From contig MU008168.1 in assembly GCA_010909165.1 (NCBI GenBank), forward strand, positions 1-64,000: a DNA stretch of 64,000 nt. The letters run 5' to 3'. This document shows, piece after piece, positions 12,673 through 24,504 of the stretch. The stretch comes from Anthoceros angustus (lineage: Eukaryota; Streptophyta; Anthocerotopsida; Anthocerotales; Anthocerotaceae). Every line of letters starts with the position of its first letter. Position 1 is the stretch's first letter. The notes below the pieces were generated by a model, which was not told the DNA's origin, made no database searches, and was given only the letters and a program-made list of their open reading frames with translations. The translations under genes and the position numbers were made by a program.

Positions 12673-13062
12673 AATCTAGATTTTATTTTTTATTACTATA
12701 TTTTGTATATGTGTATTTTCATATTATAGAAGTATAGAATTATGCCATATATATTTCATGTATGTATAAATACGGCGTGTAGTATGTACTATGCACATAC
12801 CACATGTCGGCACAAGGCCTTTCCCAAGGGAATCGGAAAGATCGGCAATGCCATTGATGTGCAAACTTATATGCATATCCTCGATTGTACTGCCGCATCT
12901 GGGACTTGGCGCTTGTGTGGAGACATAATTGTCTACATATACATGTGTCTCTACCATAGTTTGTCACAACCTGGGTTCTAAACCTAGGACTAGGCCTCAA
13001 AACTGCGACAAATTTGTTTGTCACGACTTTCATGTTATAGTTTTTATAATGTTTGCTAGGCT

Positions 13063-13163
13063 CAGGACCCAAGTTGCAACCCATAACAAATCCTCTCAAA
13101 ACGTTATAAATAAGCCCAAAACCGTTATATAACCCATAACATCAACACCATGTTCCTACTAGT
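13063..13163 (-). mobile_element. Possible terminus of a second CACTA element
   Basis: Read on the minus strand, the sequence from 13163 begins CACTAGTAGGAACATGGTG and continues with repeated GTTAT/ATAAC motifs, which resembles a CACTA end with subterminal repeats. I could not find the partner end or a target duplication, so this is tentative. Confidence 0.35.
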
Positions 13164-13169
13164 GAAGCT

Positions 13170-13890
13170 GTCTTAAAAATTGAGTTTGTCAATGCTCTCT
13201 ATAGGGCGATGGGGCGATGGAAACTAGTTGCTGGAAGAAAGCCACCATACAAGAACGAAGGAGACATACCCCGTTCTTGTGAATGTGGTATACCTTAGCA
13301 CAAGCCTTGATAAACCTCGAGAAGTCTTTGCCCATGGTCTCGTGTCAATAGCAAGAGGAATAAAAATATGGCCTTCCTGCATGGGGGTTTACTTGTGACC
13401 TTGGACATAGTGCATCCCTTCAGCGCCCAATCTAGAGGGTGGATGATGACATGCTTGCAGACGGTGTCCTGAGTAGGGTCTGTTACAACCAAATCTAGAA
13501 TAGAGACCTAGTCCCGTTGAGTCAGAACTAGGTCAACCTTGAGAAAAATGCCGTTTGGCAAAGTATATTGGCGCTTCCTGAAAGGCAAAGTATATGGGCG
13601 CTTCCTCAAAGAAAAGAATCCGCTCTCCCTGGCAATTGAGAACCTGACGTCTCATGCGTCGTGTGTAGCAATGCGTCGTGTGTAGCAATGCGCTGCCCAC
13701 CAATTGGAAAGCGAGCAAGGGGCGGTACAACCATAGGTCGAGAGAGAACGTTAACAATACCAAAGGCCAAAGGTTGGACCATGCTTAGGCGGAACCTCAT
13801 CACGGTAGAAAAAGAAGCCAGTGCGACTTTAATATGCTTAAGTGAGTTTACATCTTCATTAGATGTGATTTTAACTATAAAACCCTCTTA
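13170..13890. repeat. Gene-free stretch with two short tandem duplications
   Basis: No gene is supported. A unit starting ggcaaagtatat and ending gcgcttcct is duplicated at about 13557-13607. A 17-bp unit (gcgtcgtgtgtagcaat) is duplicated at about 13657-13690. Confidence 0.6.
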
Positions 13891-13893
13891 TTA

Positions 13894-16800
13894 GGGGGCA
13901 CTTGAAGCCACATGACAACACAAGGTTCCATCTACCAGTAGAGCAGACTATACTTACAAGAAAGAACACCATAAATTATGAAGGGGGGGAATATACAAAC
14001 CCCCTTCAAGGGAAAAATAACCCCTTTGACGGAAAAGACACCATCCACAAATTGCGGAAAACGGCTTGTTTCAGAATACAGACACCGTTCGTGTATGCAT
14101 ATCCCTAGCGGAAAACCAAACTGAAAATGGCATCCCCCGCACGAAACCCACATGGCGCCGGCTGGCCGGCGCCACTGCTTACTACAAAAAGAGCACAGTG
14201 TAACAACAAAATTTGAGAAAAGACCCATTGTTAATTTTAAGAGGGGTCGAAAACATCCGGAACATGCGGGTTCTCTCGTAGAAGCAAATCTGGCAAAACT
14301 AAACACCAACACCCGCTAACTGCATAGGCAGATTTTGCTAATCAGCGTCTACAGTGTTCTATCGCGAGGGATTGTTTGAGAGTCCACCATTGCATCCACC
14401 GGAACTGAATCTTCTACAAGTGCCAAATTCCGCATGCGCTCCATCTCCTGTGCGTCAAAGCTATCATTCGCACCCAACGCCTCCTGGTCTTCATTGATGT
14501 CATTTTGGGTGTCGTCGATGGTCGGGGTCGCCTGCCATACAGCATCCAAAGTCTGCTGTCCATCCTCCATAAGTTCGCCGGTTGTCGTCTTCAACCTCTT
14601 CGCACTCAATGCGACGACTGGGCTTTCAAGCTCTTTCTCGCTAATACATACCTCTTTGCCCAAGGATGGTCCCTTCGTGCGGCTCAAAAGTCGCCTCGCG
14701 CACGGGCAAGACATCAACGCTGCAGGCGCTGGGCAATGTAACTGCGCATCTCAAGTCCGCCTATTGCAATACAGTTGCGGCCACGAACGCAATAGTGTCG
14801 TAGTCCCACCGCTCGAGCATGCGCCAATAACCCGCCTCCTCCTTGGAGAATGTCCTCACGAGTTTCATCATAAGACCCAATGGTCTCGGTATGGGCACAC
14901 TACCAACTTGTCATGAGACAGTAAACCTGCTTTGCTTGAGAGGGTGTCCACGATCTTCCATTGTTGAAGGTCCGTGCATCACATTTGGCATCATGGCACG
15001 TCCTTGAACATCCATCTTTCACACCCCATCCAACGTAACGTATTCCACAGTCTCAAATCCTCCTATGTCGTTGTTCATGTTAGTCTTATCCCAAATGAAT
15101 GACACCAAGCCGCCTTTGGCACACCACTTTCGTAGCCTCCCTTACCGTATGGGCTTCTTCAACACCATGCATGGCGATAATTCGGAGTCGTCATTTTCCG
15201 CTTTCTCCGAAACTTTGGAACCTGACACCATCATGGATAAATCCATTCGTTTGTCCATTGGCCCGATGTCAAATCCACGGGAACATCCATGACCGAAGGG
15301 TGTATTTCCTTCCCTCGAAACCACGCATGTCCGAGCGTTGCGGGCTTCCACAATCTTGGACTGTTTCTCGATCGACGGAACATTGAATATCTGGAGTCCT
15401 TCTTGCAAGTCCTTATCCGCCAAAGCCCGCTGCTCATTCTCTAAGCCCTTCCAATTATTGATCTCGAAAATGAAATGACGGAAGTCATCGGGCAGCTTTG
15501 TCAAGACCTCCACGTCCTTCAGTTGCTGCCAGAAACCAAACAACCTGTTAGAATGCGAAGCCAGGCTCAAGCACCTCACAACTAATAAGCAGTGGAGGGG
15601 GGCGGAAGAGTACAAGTGGTGGGAAGAATTCTGGGTTGACACCGAGATTCTATTGTCGAAACCACATCGGCCTTGTTCGGACCGTCCTTGGAAATGGTTC
15701 TCCCGTCAAGAGGAAGAGGCAGTGCCTTCATGTACTGATGAAGCTTTGCTAGAGGAAGCAGCATTGAGGAGCTTCCCCAGCGAGATATGTACAGGAGCAT
15801 ATCAAAACATTGGAAGGCGGCGTGAAATGGCGCGGTTGAATGGCGATATTGCGAGAGATCAAGAAGGGAATGTTCCTCGCAGCGCCATGCACCGACATAC
15901 ACAATGCATCTTCCGGATTGGGAAAGTAGCAGACGTGAGGTTGGATGCACCACAACCTCACTTTCTTATCCAATCGGTATCGGACGGATCATACAGATCG
16001 TCTGGCGGTATGTAGAGGAATATATACTACGAGAAGCCGCAAACAAGATGGACGGGCACTGGGGAAAAAGGGGAATAAGTTATTTTATCCCAAAAACATA
16101 CAGGAGGTCTATGTCAATGATACAGTCATCCTTTACTACGGTTTTATGTTGAATGCACGGAAACATTTGTATGCGGTGGACAAAAAGGCGATCAGGGGCA
16201 AATTGAGCGAATTGCGTGGATTCATACAACCAGCCAGTCAAAGTGTGGCAGAGGATAGCGATGACAATAATGGGGACGCTGGGCCAAGCGATGACGAAGG
16301 CGTGAACTCAGGGGACGAATAGCCATTGACCGTAGGACGACCAGCCTGAACCATTCTCATTAGGGGTTGTATGGATGTGGCTCCCCACTTCACGTGTCCA
16401 TTACGCCCATCCTTTCCAACTTAATCGCGATGGAAGGTGGGCGCGGTGGCGGCCCCCATTCTCGTGTTCGTAAGTGCATAACTTTATCTCAAATTGAAGT
16501 AGCTGCAATGACGATTGCAGCTATGCACTGTGATGGTATTGGGTCCCCTGTGTCACGCGAGTATTGATGGACTGTGTCACGCGAATATGGTGCGTGTGAT
16601 CAGCGGTTTGGGGGTAGTTGTGTCCAACACCACGGCATGCAACATGACCCCCCTACTGCAAGGTTCTGTTCTATGCCATTCCAAAGGAAGTGGTGACCAT
16701 GCGTATATCAAACATGTGGAATGTGTCCTTGTGGACAATGGCGAGGGGCGCGCCCCGCCCGCCCACTCGTGGAACATGCCACGCCGCACCACATCCACCT

Positions 16801-17375
16801 GTTCAAATTCATTCTGAAGGAACTGGTGCCCAAGTGGATAGCAAACATGTTCCATGTGACCTTCCACACAATGGTGAGGCAAGGGAGGGGGCGCCTTGCC
16901 TCACCACTGTGTTCCGAAAATAGGCGAAGGATCACACATTACACCTGAATGGGAAACAAAATTTTCTTCCCATAAATATGTTGATGGTTTGAACGTGTCC
17001 GCGAAATTGCATAACCCTTCCATAGTGGCGTTGATTCGCGATTTACGCTTGCATTGTGGCGGCATACGGGGTGTGCATAGTGGGTCTTGTTTTGGCCGAA
17101 ACAAGACGTTAAGGGAAGAGGGTCACCCTTCGGCAGTCATATGAACCAACGGAAAACTCGTATGATCCAAGAGCCGGACCCTTTTTTCCGGTATGGTTTC
17201 CTAATAATAGCTGAACCCTCAGCTTTTAGACCCATCACCAACCCTCTTCAGCGGTTATTCACAAAAAACCCCCATCGAGGATATTCCCCCCCTTCAAAAT
17301 TTATGGTGTTAAAGTCAATTCATAGCTCGTGTCTTCAAGTCTCCCCAAGGTGTCTAATGGTATGTGGCTTCACCC
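13894..17375. mobile_element. DNA transposon with imperfect long terminal inverted repeats, family unknown
   Basis: The 30-bp block at 13965-13994 matches the reverse complement of 17281-17310 at 29 of 30 positions. An outer block, tgaagccacat (13903-13913), matches the reverse complement of 17362-17372 perfectly. The outer and inner blocks are 62 bp apart on both sides, so the inverted repeat is at least about 90 bp with a diverged middle. The interior has open frames on both strands: 14349-14717 (-), 15142-15642 (-) and 15945-16322 (+, ending in an acidic tail). None has a transposase signature I can name, and the likely coding strand is broken by stops. I could not define a target duplication. 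Confidence 0.6.
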
Positions 17376-17399
17376 TGTCTTTACTTATTTTAATAAAGT

Positions 17400-18330
17400 G
17401 TTAAGTTATATATTTTATTATCAAATTTTTATACCTTTTATATTTCTTAAAAATTTATAATCTCTATTGAATACAAAGCAATAGATAGCTGAAGTATATA
17501 TGAGAGCCCATCTATGGTGTTCTATGATGTTTGAAGTATATATGAGATCCAAACTATAGTGTTCTATAAGGTTTTTTGGTGACATGTAGTGCACACCTAG
17601 TTTAAACGGATACTTTTAAAGGGGTATTTTATTGTATTCGCTCCAAAGATGAATGAGCCCATAGCATAGTCAATGGATGTTTGAATAGAAAAAGTTAGAA
17701 AAAACAAAAATCTACTAGTATAAGCAATATCAAAGTATCTATAGATTTGTTAAGGAGCGATATTACTACTTAAACCTACAATGATTACTAGAAATGCTTG
17801 CCCCACAATCTTAATCTACTTGTACCAGCAATATCAAAGCCTTCGATAGATTTGTCTAGGATCGATATACCTACTCAAACCTACAATGATGACAAAAAAA
17901 TGCTTGCTCCACAATCTTAGTGGTATTGTAAGTCTTTTCATCTTCCTGAAGATAAGATTTGAATATAAGATCGTATGCGTGATAGGCAAATTCACTCAAG
18001 TGGATCTATATCATAGGATTTAACTTCATCATGACGGTTTTTATAGTGGATTCCGATACATTATATAGATATTGAAGTCCCGCACTGGGATTTTGATGGG
18101 TTTCTCCCAAAGTTGTTATCCTCTTTCTATAAAATAAAACAAATGCTTAGTATATTTATTATGAATATATCAGATATCTTTAAAATTTATTATAAACTTA
18201 CACATGAATAAGTACAGTATCAATTTTCAATAATACTATGAAGTGATAATAGAATAATAATCTAATTTAAATTTCAGAAATAAATTCTTCTTCTTATTCC
18301 GATGGTCTTGAGGACAGCAATATCGGTTAA
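17400..18330. repeat. AT-rich stretch with diverged direct repeats
   Basis: No gene is supported. A unit around tgaagtatatatgaga is repeated at about 17490 and 17540. A longer unit of about 104 bp (anchors tctactagtataagcaatat at 17711 and tctacttgtaccagcaatat at 17815) is directly repeated with moderate divergence. This may be the degraded edge of a retroelement. Confidence 0.55.
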
Positions 18331-18341
18331 GAAAAGACAGG

Positions 18342-18510
18342 AAACCCTAAATCGACGTGGGACCGCATCAAAAAAAATCTACAGGAACGGACGAAATGGT
18401 GTGCCCTAACAGGAGGAGAGCGGGATCACCGTTCGATAAAGGATCGGACGGTTGGCAGGTGGCCGCCGAGCAAGCAAACCCTGTGGTTGCCCGGCGGGTT
18501 ATACATATTC
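18342..18510 (+). promoter_or_regulatory. Likely eIF5A promoter with telo-box and TATA element
   Basis: AAACCCTAA at 18342-18350 matches the plant telo-box, an element known from promoters of translation-related genes. A TATA-like ttatacatattc lies at about 18499-18510, roughly 210 bp before the start codon, leaving a GC-rich leader. The role is inferred from position. Confidence 0.5.
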
Positions 18511-18718
18511 AAGGGTAGGGACAAGGGTGCAGGGCACAAACCCTTACGGGAGCCTGGTCTACCTATCGGCCTGTGTCGGCCTCTTCTTCACTCCCCTCCC
18601 TCCGCTTTCTCTCTTGCGGCGGTGCGTTTGCAGCTCGGGAGCTCGGCAGCGGCAGCGCGGCGCGGGAGGGCAAGGCGGGGCGGAGCGGAGCGGACCAGGT
18701 CATTCCCGGCCGGCCACC

Positions 18719-19568
18719 ATGTCGGATGACGATCACCACTTCGACTCCAAGGCCGATGCTGGCGCCTCTAAGACCTACCCCCAGCAGGCCGGCACAATTC
18801 GCAAGAACGCTTACATTGTGATCAAGCAGCGTCCCTGCAAGGTAGGTTTTGCGCTGGATTGCTTCTGCCGTTCTTCAAAATCACTGATCACTTGGTGCCG
18901 GTGTCACCTGACGCGAGTTGGTTGCTGCATGGACGTAGGTTGTGGAAGTTTCCACCTCCAAGACCGGCAAGCATGGCCACGCCAAGTGCCACTTTGTCGG
19001 TATTGACATCTTCACCGGGAAGAAACTGGAGGATATCGTCCCCTCCTCTCACAATTGTGATGTAAGTAGGTTACTAAGAGCTTGTATGCGGTGGCTGGTG
19101 CTGTGACCACAGCTGTTTGAGCGACCGACGTGATGCCGCTCTGACGGTTTTGCAGGTTCCCGAGGTGGTCCGCACTGATTACCAGCTTATTGACATCTCA
19201 GAGGATGGCTTTGTGAGTTCCTGCCGTCCCTTTGGTGCCGCATGTATTCTTTTACCTCTGCGCTTTTTGCTTATGATGTGCCGATTGTTGGATCTCAGGT
19301 GAGTCTCCTTACTGAGAACGGCGAGACCAAGGATGACCTGCGCCTGCCAACCGATGACCAGCTCCTCACGCAAGTGAGTACGCCAACCCTGTGTTCTCTT
19401 TCTTAATACTGGTCATATGTTGATCTGTCGTTGAAGCTGACGCGTTCTGCTCGGTAACTTCAGATCAAGGACGGATTTGGTGAAGGAAAAGACCTTGTGG
19501 TGACCGTGATGTCCGCTATGGGCGAGGAGCAGATCTGTGCCTTGAAGGATATTGGCCCGAAGAACTAG
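18719..19568 (+). CDS. eIF5A: Translation initiation factor eIF5A, five exons
   Basis: This encodes the hypusine-containing factor that binds ribosomes and helps peptide-bond formation at difficult stretches. Exons are 18719-18841, 18939-19061, 19156-19212, 19299-19373 and 19464-19568; every intron (86-97 nt, GT-AG) lies between codons. The product is 160 residues, the usual plant length. The start lies in a strong context (ccaccATGtc) and gives the typical [11 protein letters not shown] start. The SH3-like N-terminal domain carries the hypusination loop [10 protein letters not shown], with Lys52 the lysine modified by deoxyhypusine synthase and hydroxylase. The OB-fold C-terminal domain ends in ALKDIGPKN. 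The gene lies in the same orientation as the remorin and HVA22-like genes. No defect is visible. Confidence 0.97.
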
Positions 19569-20411
19569 GGTGGGGCCCTGTAGTTGGCCGTGCCTGGGAT
19601 AAGGAGTTGGCTGTACCCGTGATGCCTGTGGATGCAAAAGATTATGCAAGTAGCATTCTTGTGTACCAGATTCTCCCGGAGGTGGGCCGGTTTTCATGGC
19701 GCTGAGGAAGGGAAGGGAAAACACCTTGGCTCTGAAGTTCGGCTTCATGTGTGCGGAAGGCAGAGTGGCCGGGGTGGCTGGACCTGCTCACCACAGACTC
19801 TTGAGGTGAAGCCAGGTTTGGCTCTCTTGCCCGAAAGTAGTGAGTTACAGCGGACACCTTGGGTGTAAAAGGTCTTGGGGCGCCCTTGAAGATTCGGGAG
19901 ACGCTGTGTTAATTATGCCTCAGCAGCTCTGGGATAGGGTCTATCTGCTACCTAGTAGTATGTGCAGAGGTCGATTTTCGACTCTTAGATTTTTGTGGAG
20001 GATTGTGAAGAGTACGCTGGCGGTTGAGCAATAAATAGCTTGGTAGGTTTTGATCTTTGCATCGTTGGTATCGACATGGCATTCGGTTGTCCTGGATGAC
20101 TTCTCTCTAGTCTAAAATTTATGAACAGTGCTCCTGCGCCCTTTGGCTCACTTCTGCCTCGTCGTCGTCGGTGATACAATCCCTGTAATAAGCCCTTGGA
20201 ACGGAGTTGTGGACCACTTGACGCACCCGGATGAGGCAAGCAGGCATGATCGGGGCCGTGAGACCTGCGGAAAGTCCTGGTGGCCAGCTGGGAGGCGCCA
20301 GTGTGCGCAGACGTGCGGACCCACCGCGGACGACCGGTCGCCGATCACGGTCGCCGGCGCCATGTGCCATTGCCGAGGCACAGAGGGCAGTATATTGACA
20401 GGCAAGCCACA

Positions 20412-20449
<38 letters not shown>

Positions 20450-20969
20450 TGCCTTCTGCCCAGGCAGCCTTTGTTGCGTAGCGTGCTCATGCCTTCGCTT
20501 TTATAGCTTCCACGAGCACATACTGCCCGTTTCCACCAGCCTCCCGCTGAGACGAATTCCCTGGCGTCCCATTCCTTTCCGCCGCCTCTGATTTCTTCAG
20601 GTAGCTACTACTGCCGCCACCTCCACCTGGTGTCATTCTTAGTGGGCACTGGCTGTCATTGTTGTCTGGAATACTGCACGTATCTCTGTGTTGTGGGTTG
20701 TTTAGAGAGAAATGCTGCGTTCTTGACTCAGTCTGGTGACATCATCCCAAGCCAAGCAGATTCTTGGGATTCTTGGAGTCCCAGGCCAGCATGGAGCTGG
20801 CTGCCTCCCTGACGAATCTTTGTGATGTCGCTTTGTTTGCTGGGGTCCTTTGTTGTAGTGCTTGTCGCTCGGGATCTGTCGCGGAGAAGGTGCTGCCAGT
20901 GCCTGCCACTCCTAATGCCTGGCCTGTCTTTCTTTCAGACCAGGAATTGGAATCTACGCGGCTTTCATC
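19569..20969. other. eIF5A 3' region and remorin 5' region
   Basis: No separate gene is supported. An AATAAA at about 20031 could serve eIF5A. Upstream of remorin, a TATA-like ttttatag lies at about 20499. A GTAGCT donor at 20601 and a pyrimidine-rich ctttctttcag ending at 20938 could bound a 338-nt intron in the remorin leader. Confidence 0.4.
20411..20451. repeat. (CCAG)n microsatellite
   Basis: About nine to ten uninterrupted CCAG/AGCC tetranucleotides lie some 500 bp upstream of the remorin start codon, near its likely promoter. Confidence 0.9.
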
Positions 20970-21801
20970 ATGCCAGAGGAAACAGCAGCCGCCGCCGCCC
21001 CTGCCCCTGCCTCTGCCCCAGCAGCAGTAGAGGCTCCTCCGGCTCCGGCTCCGCCTCCAACTGCAGCTGCAGTGCCGCCGGAGGCCGAGAAACCGAAGGA
21101 GGAGCCTCCTAAAGCGAAGGAAGTGGAGGCTCCGACAACTGCGCCGGAGGCTGCCAAATCCAAGGAGGAAGTTCCGGCTGCATCCTCGCCGGCCAAAGAA
21201 GTGCTCCCGCCATCCACCGTGAAGGAAGAGGCTGGTGCCAAAGCGAGGGAGGCTGCCGTGGACAAGTTGAAAAAGGACAAGACCTTTGCGCACATCAAGG
21301 CTTGGGAGGAGGAGGCCAAGGCCAAGGCGACCAACAGGTGAGTGCTAGCTGAAGCCACTCCTCCTTGCGACGCGTGCTACGGGAATTTCTGATTGCTGAA
21401 AGACGAGGCTCCCGTTATGCTGTGCAGGGCCAAGGCACTGGAGGAAAAGATTGAGGCCAAGGAGAACGCCAAGAAAGCCACTGCCGAGGCCAAACTGAAG
21501 AAGGCAGAGGCAAGCCTGGGTGATCGGATCCTGGTTTCTGACCGGTTTTTTGTCATTCTGCGTGAGTTCTTGATTGCTAATCTGGCTTGGTTTGTTTTGC
21601 GCTTTGCAGGAAGCTTTGGAGAAGAAGAGAGCCAAGTTGGCAGAGGATATGAAGAACAAGGTTGCACACTACCACAGGACGGCTGTGGAAGAGAAAGCTA
21701 ATGTAGAAGCCAAAAAGCAACAGGCCATCGTCCTGATTGATGAAAAAGCCGAAAAGCTGCGCGTTCAAGGAAACGTGCCAAAGAAATTTGGCTGCTTCTA
21801 G
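20970..21801 (+). CDS. Remorin family protein, three exons with a GC-AG intron
   Basis: Remorins are plant proteins anchored to the inner face of the plasma membrane in nanodomains, with roles in signalling and in cell-to-cell movement. Exons are 20970-21337, 21428-21509 and 21610-21801 (213 residues). The first ~100 residues are rich in Ala, Pro, Glu and Lys and look disordered. From about residue 100 the conserved remorin C-terminal region forms a charged coiled-coil (KLKKDKTFAHIKAWEEEAKA, then ALEEKIEAKENAKK and later VAHYHRTAVEEKANVEAKKQ). The end, KKFGCF, matches the short C-terminal membrane anchor with its cysteine. Intron 2 uses GAG|GCAAGC instead of GT; no in-phase GT donor fits, and the join gives KKAE-EALEKKRAK as the family requires. 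The start is preceded by a possible leader intron. Confidence 0.93.
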
Positions 21802-22659
21802 ACGTTCTCTTGAACCCGCCTGTAACTTAGTGTACTCTCTGCCTTGTAGTCCTGTCATTCTTTTGTATATGGAGATTGTTTGTCCAGCAATTCAATTTCA
21901 GTCTCCTCGTCACCTTCCCCCGTGCTTGAATGTGATGCAATGCGACCCACATGCCAACCGTGCGGAAAGTGCAAAGCTTGGGCATCCAGAACAGCTAGAT
22001 TTTGAGCATGTCGCTGGCATGTCCTGGAAAATCGGAAGTCCGTGCGTACCGGACGTGAATGAAATTCCTCTTTTCTTTCTTGCTTGCTGCGGGCTGCGGT
22101 TGAAATGGTAAATTTTTTGGAATATTCACTTCCAGTAAATTACTGTGAGATTCTGGTTCGAGGTGGCCTAACCTCCGGTTTACTCCAGTTCGAGAACAAG
22201 TGGCCCCTGCTGTACCAGGCTTCCTCTGGTCACTGTCCTGTTGCTGGAAGATGGACGAGAAATCAATGAATGCCAGCATGCTATAGCTCCCTCACACCAA
22301 CGCAGCATCAAGAGCCGAGGGAGCGTTCCTGTCCTCCGCCCAAATCCGCCCCCCTCCCGTGACCTCGTCCTCCTCGTGGTGCGCAACATCGCCTATTTTC
22401 ACTTTTGTGGGCACTGGCAGACAGCGGAGCGGCGAATAGGGCTTCCGTCAGTAGCAGGTTTGTTATTGCAGCTTCGTGAGCGTATGGCTTTCATCGCCAT
22501 GGCATTGTTTCCAGCTGTCCACTGTGCTTTGGAGTGTGAGACTGAATTTTTTGAGGAGGCGCTGCAACCGATGTGCAGGAGCTGCGAAAGGTGCTCGGAA
22601 CTGAGCCAGGAGCTGAAACAGTGTCACATTGCTGGCAAGAGAGAAGACGCGCAAGGAGG
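21802..22659. other. Remorin 3' region and HVA22-like 5' region
   Basis: An open frame at 22241-22672 exists but overlaps the first exon of the next gene in another frame and has no recognisable domain. I read the stretch as untranslated and promoter sequence. Confidence 0.5.
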
Positions 22660-23896
22660 ATGGGGCTTATAATATCCCTCATTTCTACCGTGAATTCTTA
22701 TGCCGGGTGAGTGTGGTCTACGCTCTCTGTTCCGTGGTGGTGATGGCGGAAGGGGTGCCGAGACTGTCTTGGATAAAGAGGCCTATGCTTAGTCCGTTTA
22801 GCTTGCCGGCAATTGCACGCGATATGATGTGTTTGCGTAGATGTAATGTAGTCTGGCAGCTTGGCATAGTAGGGCAAGATGCCTTCTGGGTGGCCGTGTT
22901 GTGGAGGCAAACAAGCTGTGTGCCATAGGCTGGAATGCTTTTTAACACTCTGGTGCTACGGCCGGCTGATATCCGCTTGTTTGTGTGCAGGCCGCTTGTG
23001 ATGCTTCTGTACCCACTGTAAGTAGAGGAGTAGGAAGTTCTGGCTTGCAATGACCTGTTGCTTCTGTTGAGCGGATTTTAGGCAGACTCCGTCACGCTTC
23101 GAGGTTTTCTCTTGCTGAAGGTACGCATCCATTTTGGCCATTGAGAGCCCCCTAAAAGAGGATGACCAGCAGTGGCTGACGTACTGGGTGCTCTACTCCT
23201 TGACTGCGCTATTCGAGCTTGGAGCAGGGCCGATTCTGGAGTGGTACGCAAGTTTGAAGTACTCAAATCTCCCTACCCAGAAACCTGAAACACGTTTCAC
23301 GTTGTTGAGCTTCATGTTCGTGTTCTTGCAGGATACCCTTCTGGACCACGTTGAAATTGATTGGGGCATGTTGGTTGGTGCTCCCGCAATTTCATGGTGC
23401 GGGTCTCCTCTACGAATTGTATGTCAGACCCTTTTTCTACCAACACCAAGGGGAGCTGCGGAAGGTTGACACATATTTCAGCGTGGGAAACCGTCGTCTT
23501 GTGCAAGCAATGGGAGACGATGCCCGCAACACTGCAGCCCAGTTCATCAACCAGAATGGTCACGAGGCATTTGAGAGGATCATCGCTGCAGTAAGTTGAA
23601 CTACCTTACGCCACCGCGTGCATATCTGTCGAAAGAGGACTACTAGCCATAAAGTTTCTTGCTAGCAGCAAGCGTTGTCGAGTCTGGTAGAGGTTAATCA
23701 AAAGAATCTCAGAAGAATCAACTCGCTAAGAAAAAGGACATCTGTGGATCTGTCTTCTTGGGTGCAGGCATGCCGAGAAGCTACGAAAGGCAAATCACCT
23801 GAGAGATCCCCTGAAGTCAAGGAGAAGAAGTCCCACTTTTGGTCGCATTCACCGGACAAGGAGAAAAGATCTCACACTGTTTGGGGATATTCATGA
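22660..23896 (+). CDS. HVA22/DP1/REEP-like membrane-shaping protein, five exons
   Basis: This TB2/DP1/HVA22-family protein belongs to a group that wedges into and curves the endoplasmic reticulum; plant members are often induced by ABA or stress. Exons are 22660-22706, 22991-23017, 23121-23243, 23332-23590 and 23669-23896, all with GT-AG sites and matching phase, giving 227 residues. The start ATG follows gcaaggagg and yields MGLIISLISTV. The domain (about residues 14-95) shows AGPLVMLLYPLYAS, then DDQQWLTYWVLYSL and LKLIGACWLVLPQFHGA, the family's hydrophobic hairpins. A helical stretch (residues ~115-150) is followed by a basic, Ser/Lys-rich tail with no membrane segment. The last acceptor could equally be three bases earlier (one extra Gln). 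The gene converges on the minus-strand gene at 24.5-27.6 kb. Confidence 0.92.
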
Positions 23897-24504
23897 ACAG
23901 CAGGTACCTTACCATACAATTTTGAATATCAGACATCGAATTTTGAAAGCAGATGAAAAAGGGGAACCCTAGTATATTTATGATGTAGTTCTATCTTCCT
24001 CCAGAAATCATCATGTCGATTTTGTGTACAAATATCTGCACGCTAAGTAGTGAAGTGAAATTTGCGTCAGTACGACTTTTTTCTTCGTGCTAGCACATTT
24101 CCCAGTTTTAGGATGGAAAAAATTGTAACTGTTTATATTAACAGGGTGGTATAGAACAGATCTTTTTTTGTATAAGGAGTAGAAGTTATTGCACGCAGTG
24201 CACTGCCAAATCGCAGCACCCCAACTGGGACCTTCCTGTCGCAGTACTTCAAGTGAATGGAGACGAAACATATGGATGAAAAGTGAAATACATTTCCTCA
24301 TCACACTGTATCAAGCAGCTCTACTCCTTCCCGACCGTCTCACCAACGCTGCAACATCAAGCACAAAACAGGGGAGTCATGACGCAATGAGAGTTGAGCA
24401 CAAGTAGGTAGTTCGAAACCGGATTGCCAAAGGTGAAATCAAACCAGGTGACAGCGGCTGCATTTGGATGCTCGTTGGCGGGTCCAGTTCCTCCAGAGAA
24501 GTTC
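23897..24504. other. Convergent 3' regions
   Basis: The space between the ends of the HVA22-like gene and the next minus-strand gene is AT-richer and has no supportable gene; it should hold both 3' untranslated regions. Confidence 0.5.

Noticed and set aside
22241-22672. 143-codon frame before the HVA22-like gene
   Set aside because: It overlaps the first HVA22 exon in another frame and has no domain; it is better read as leader and promoter sequence.
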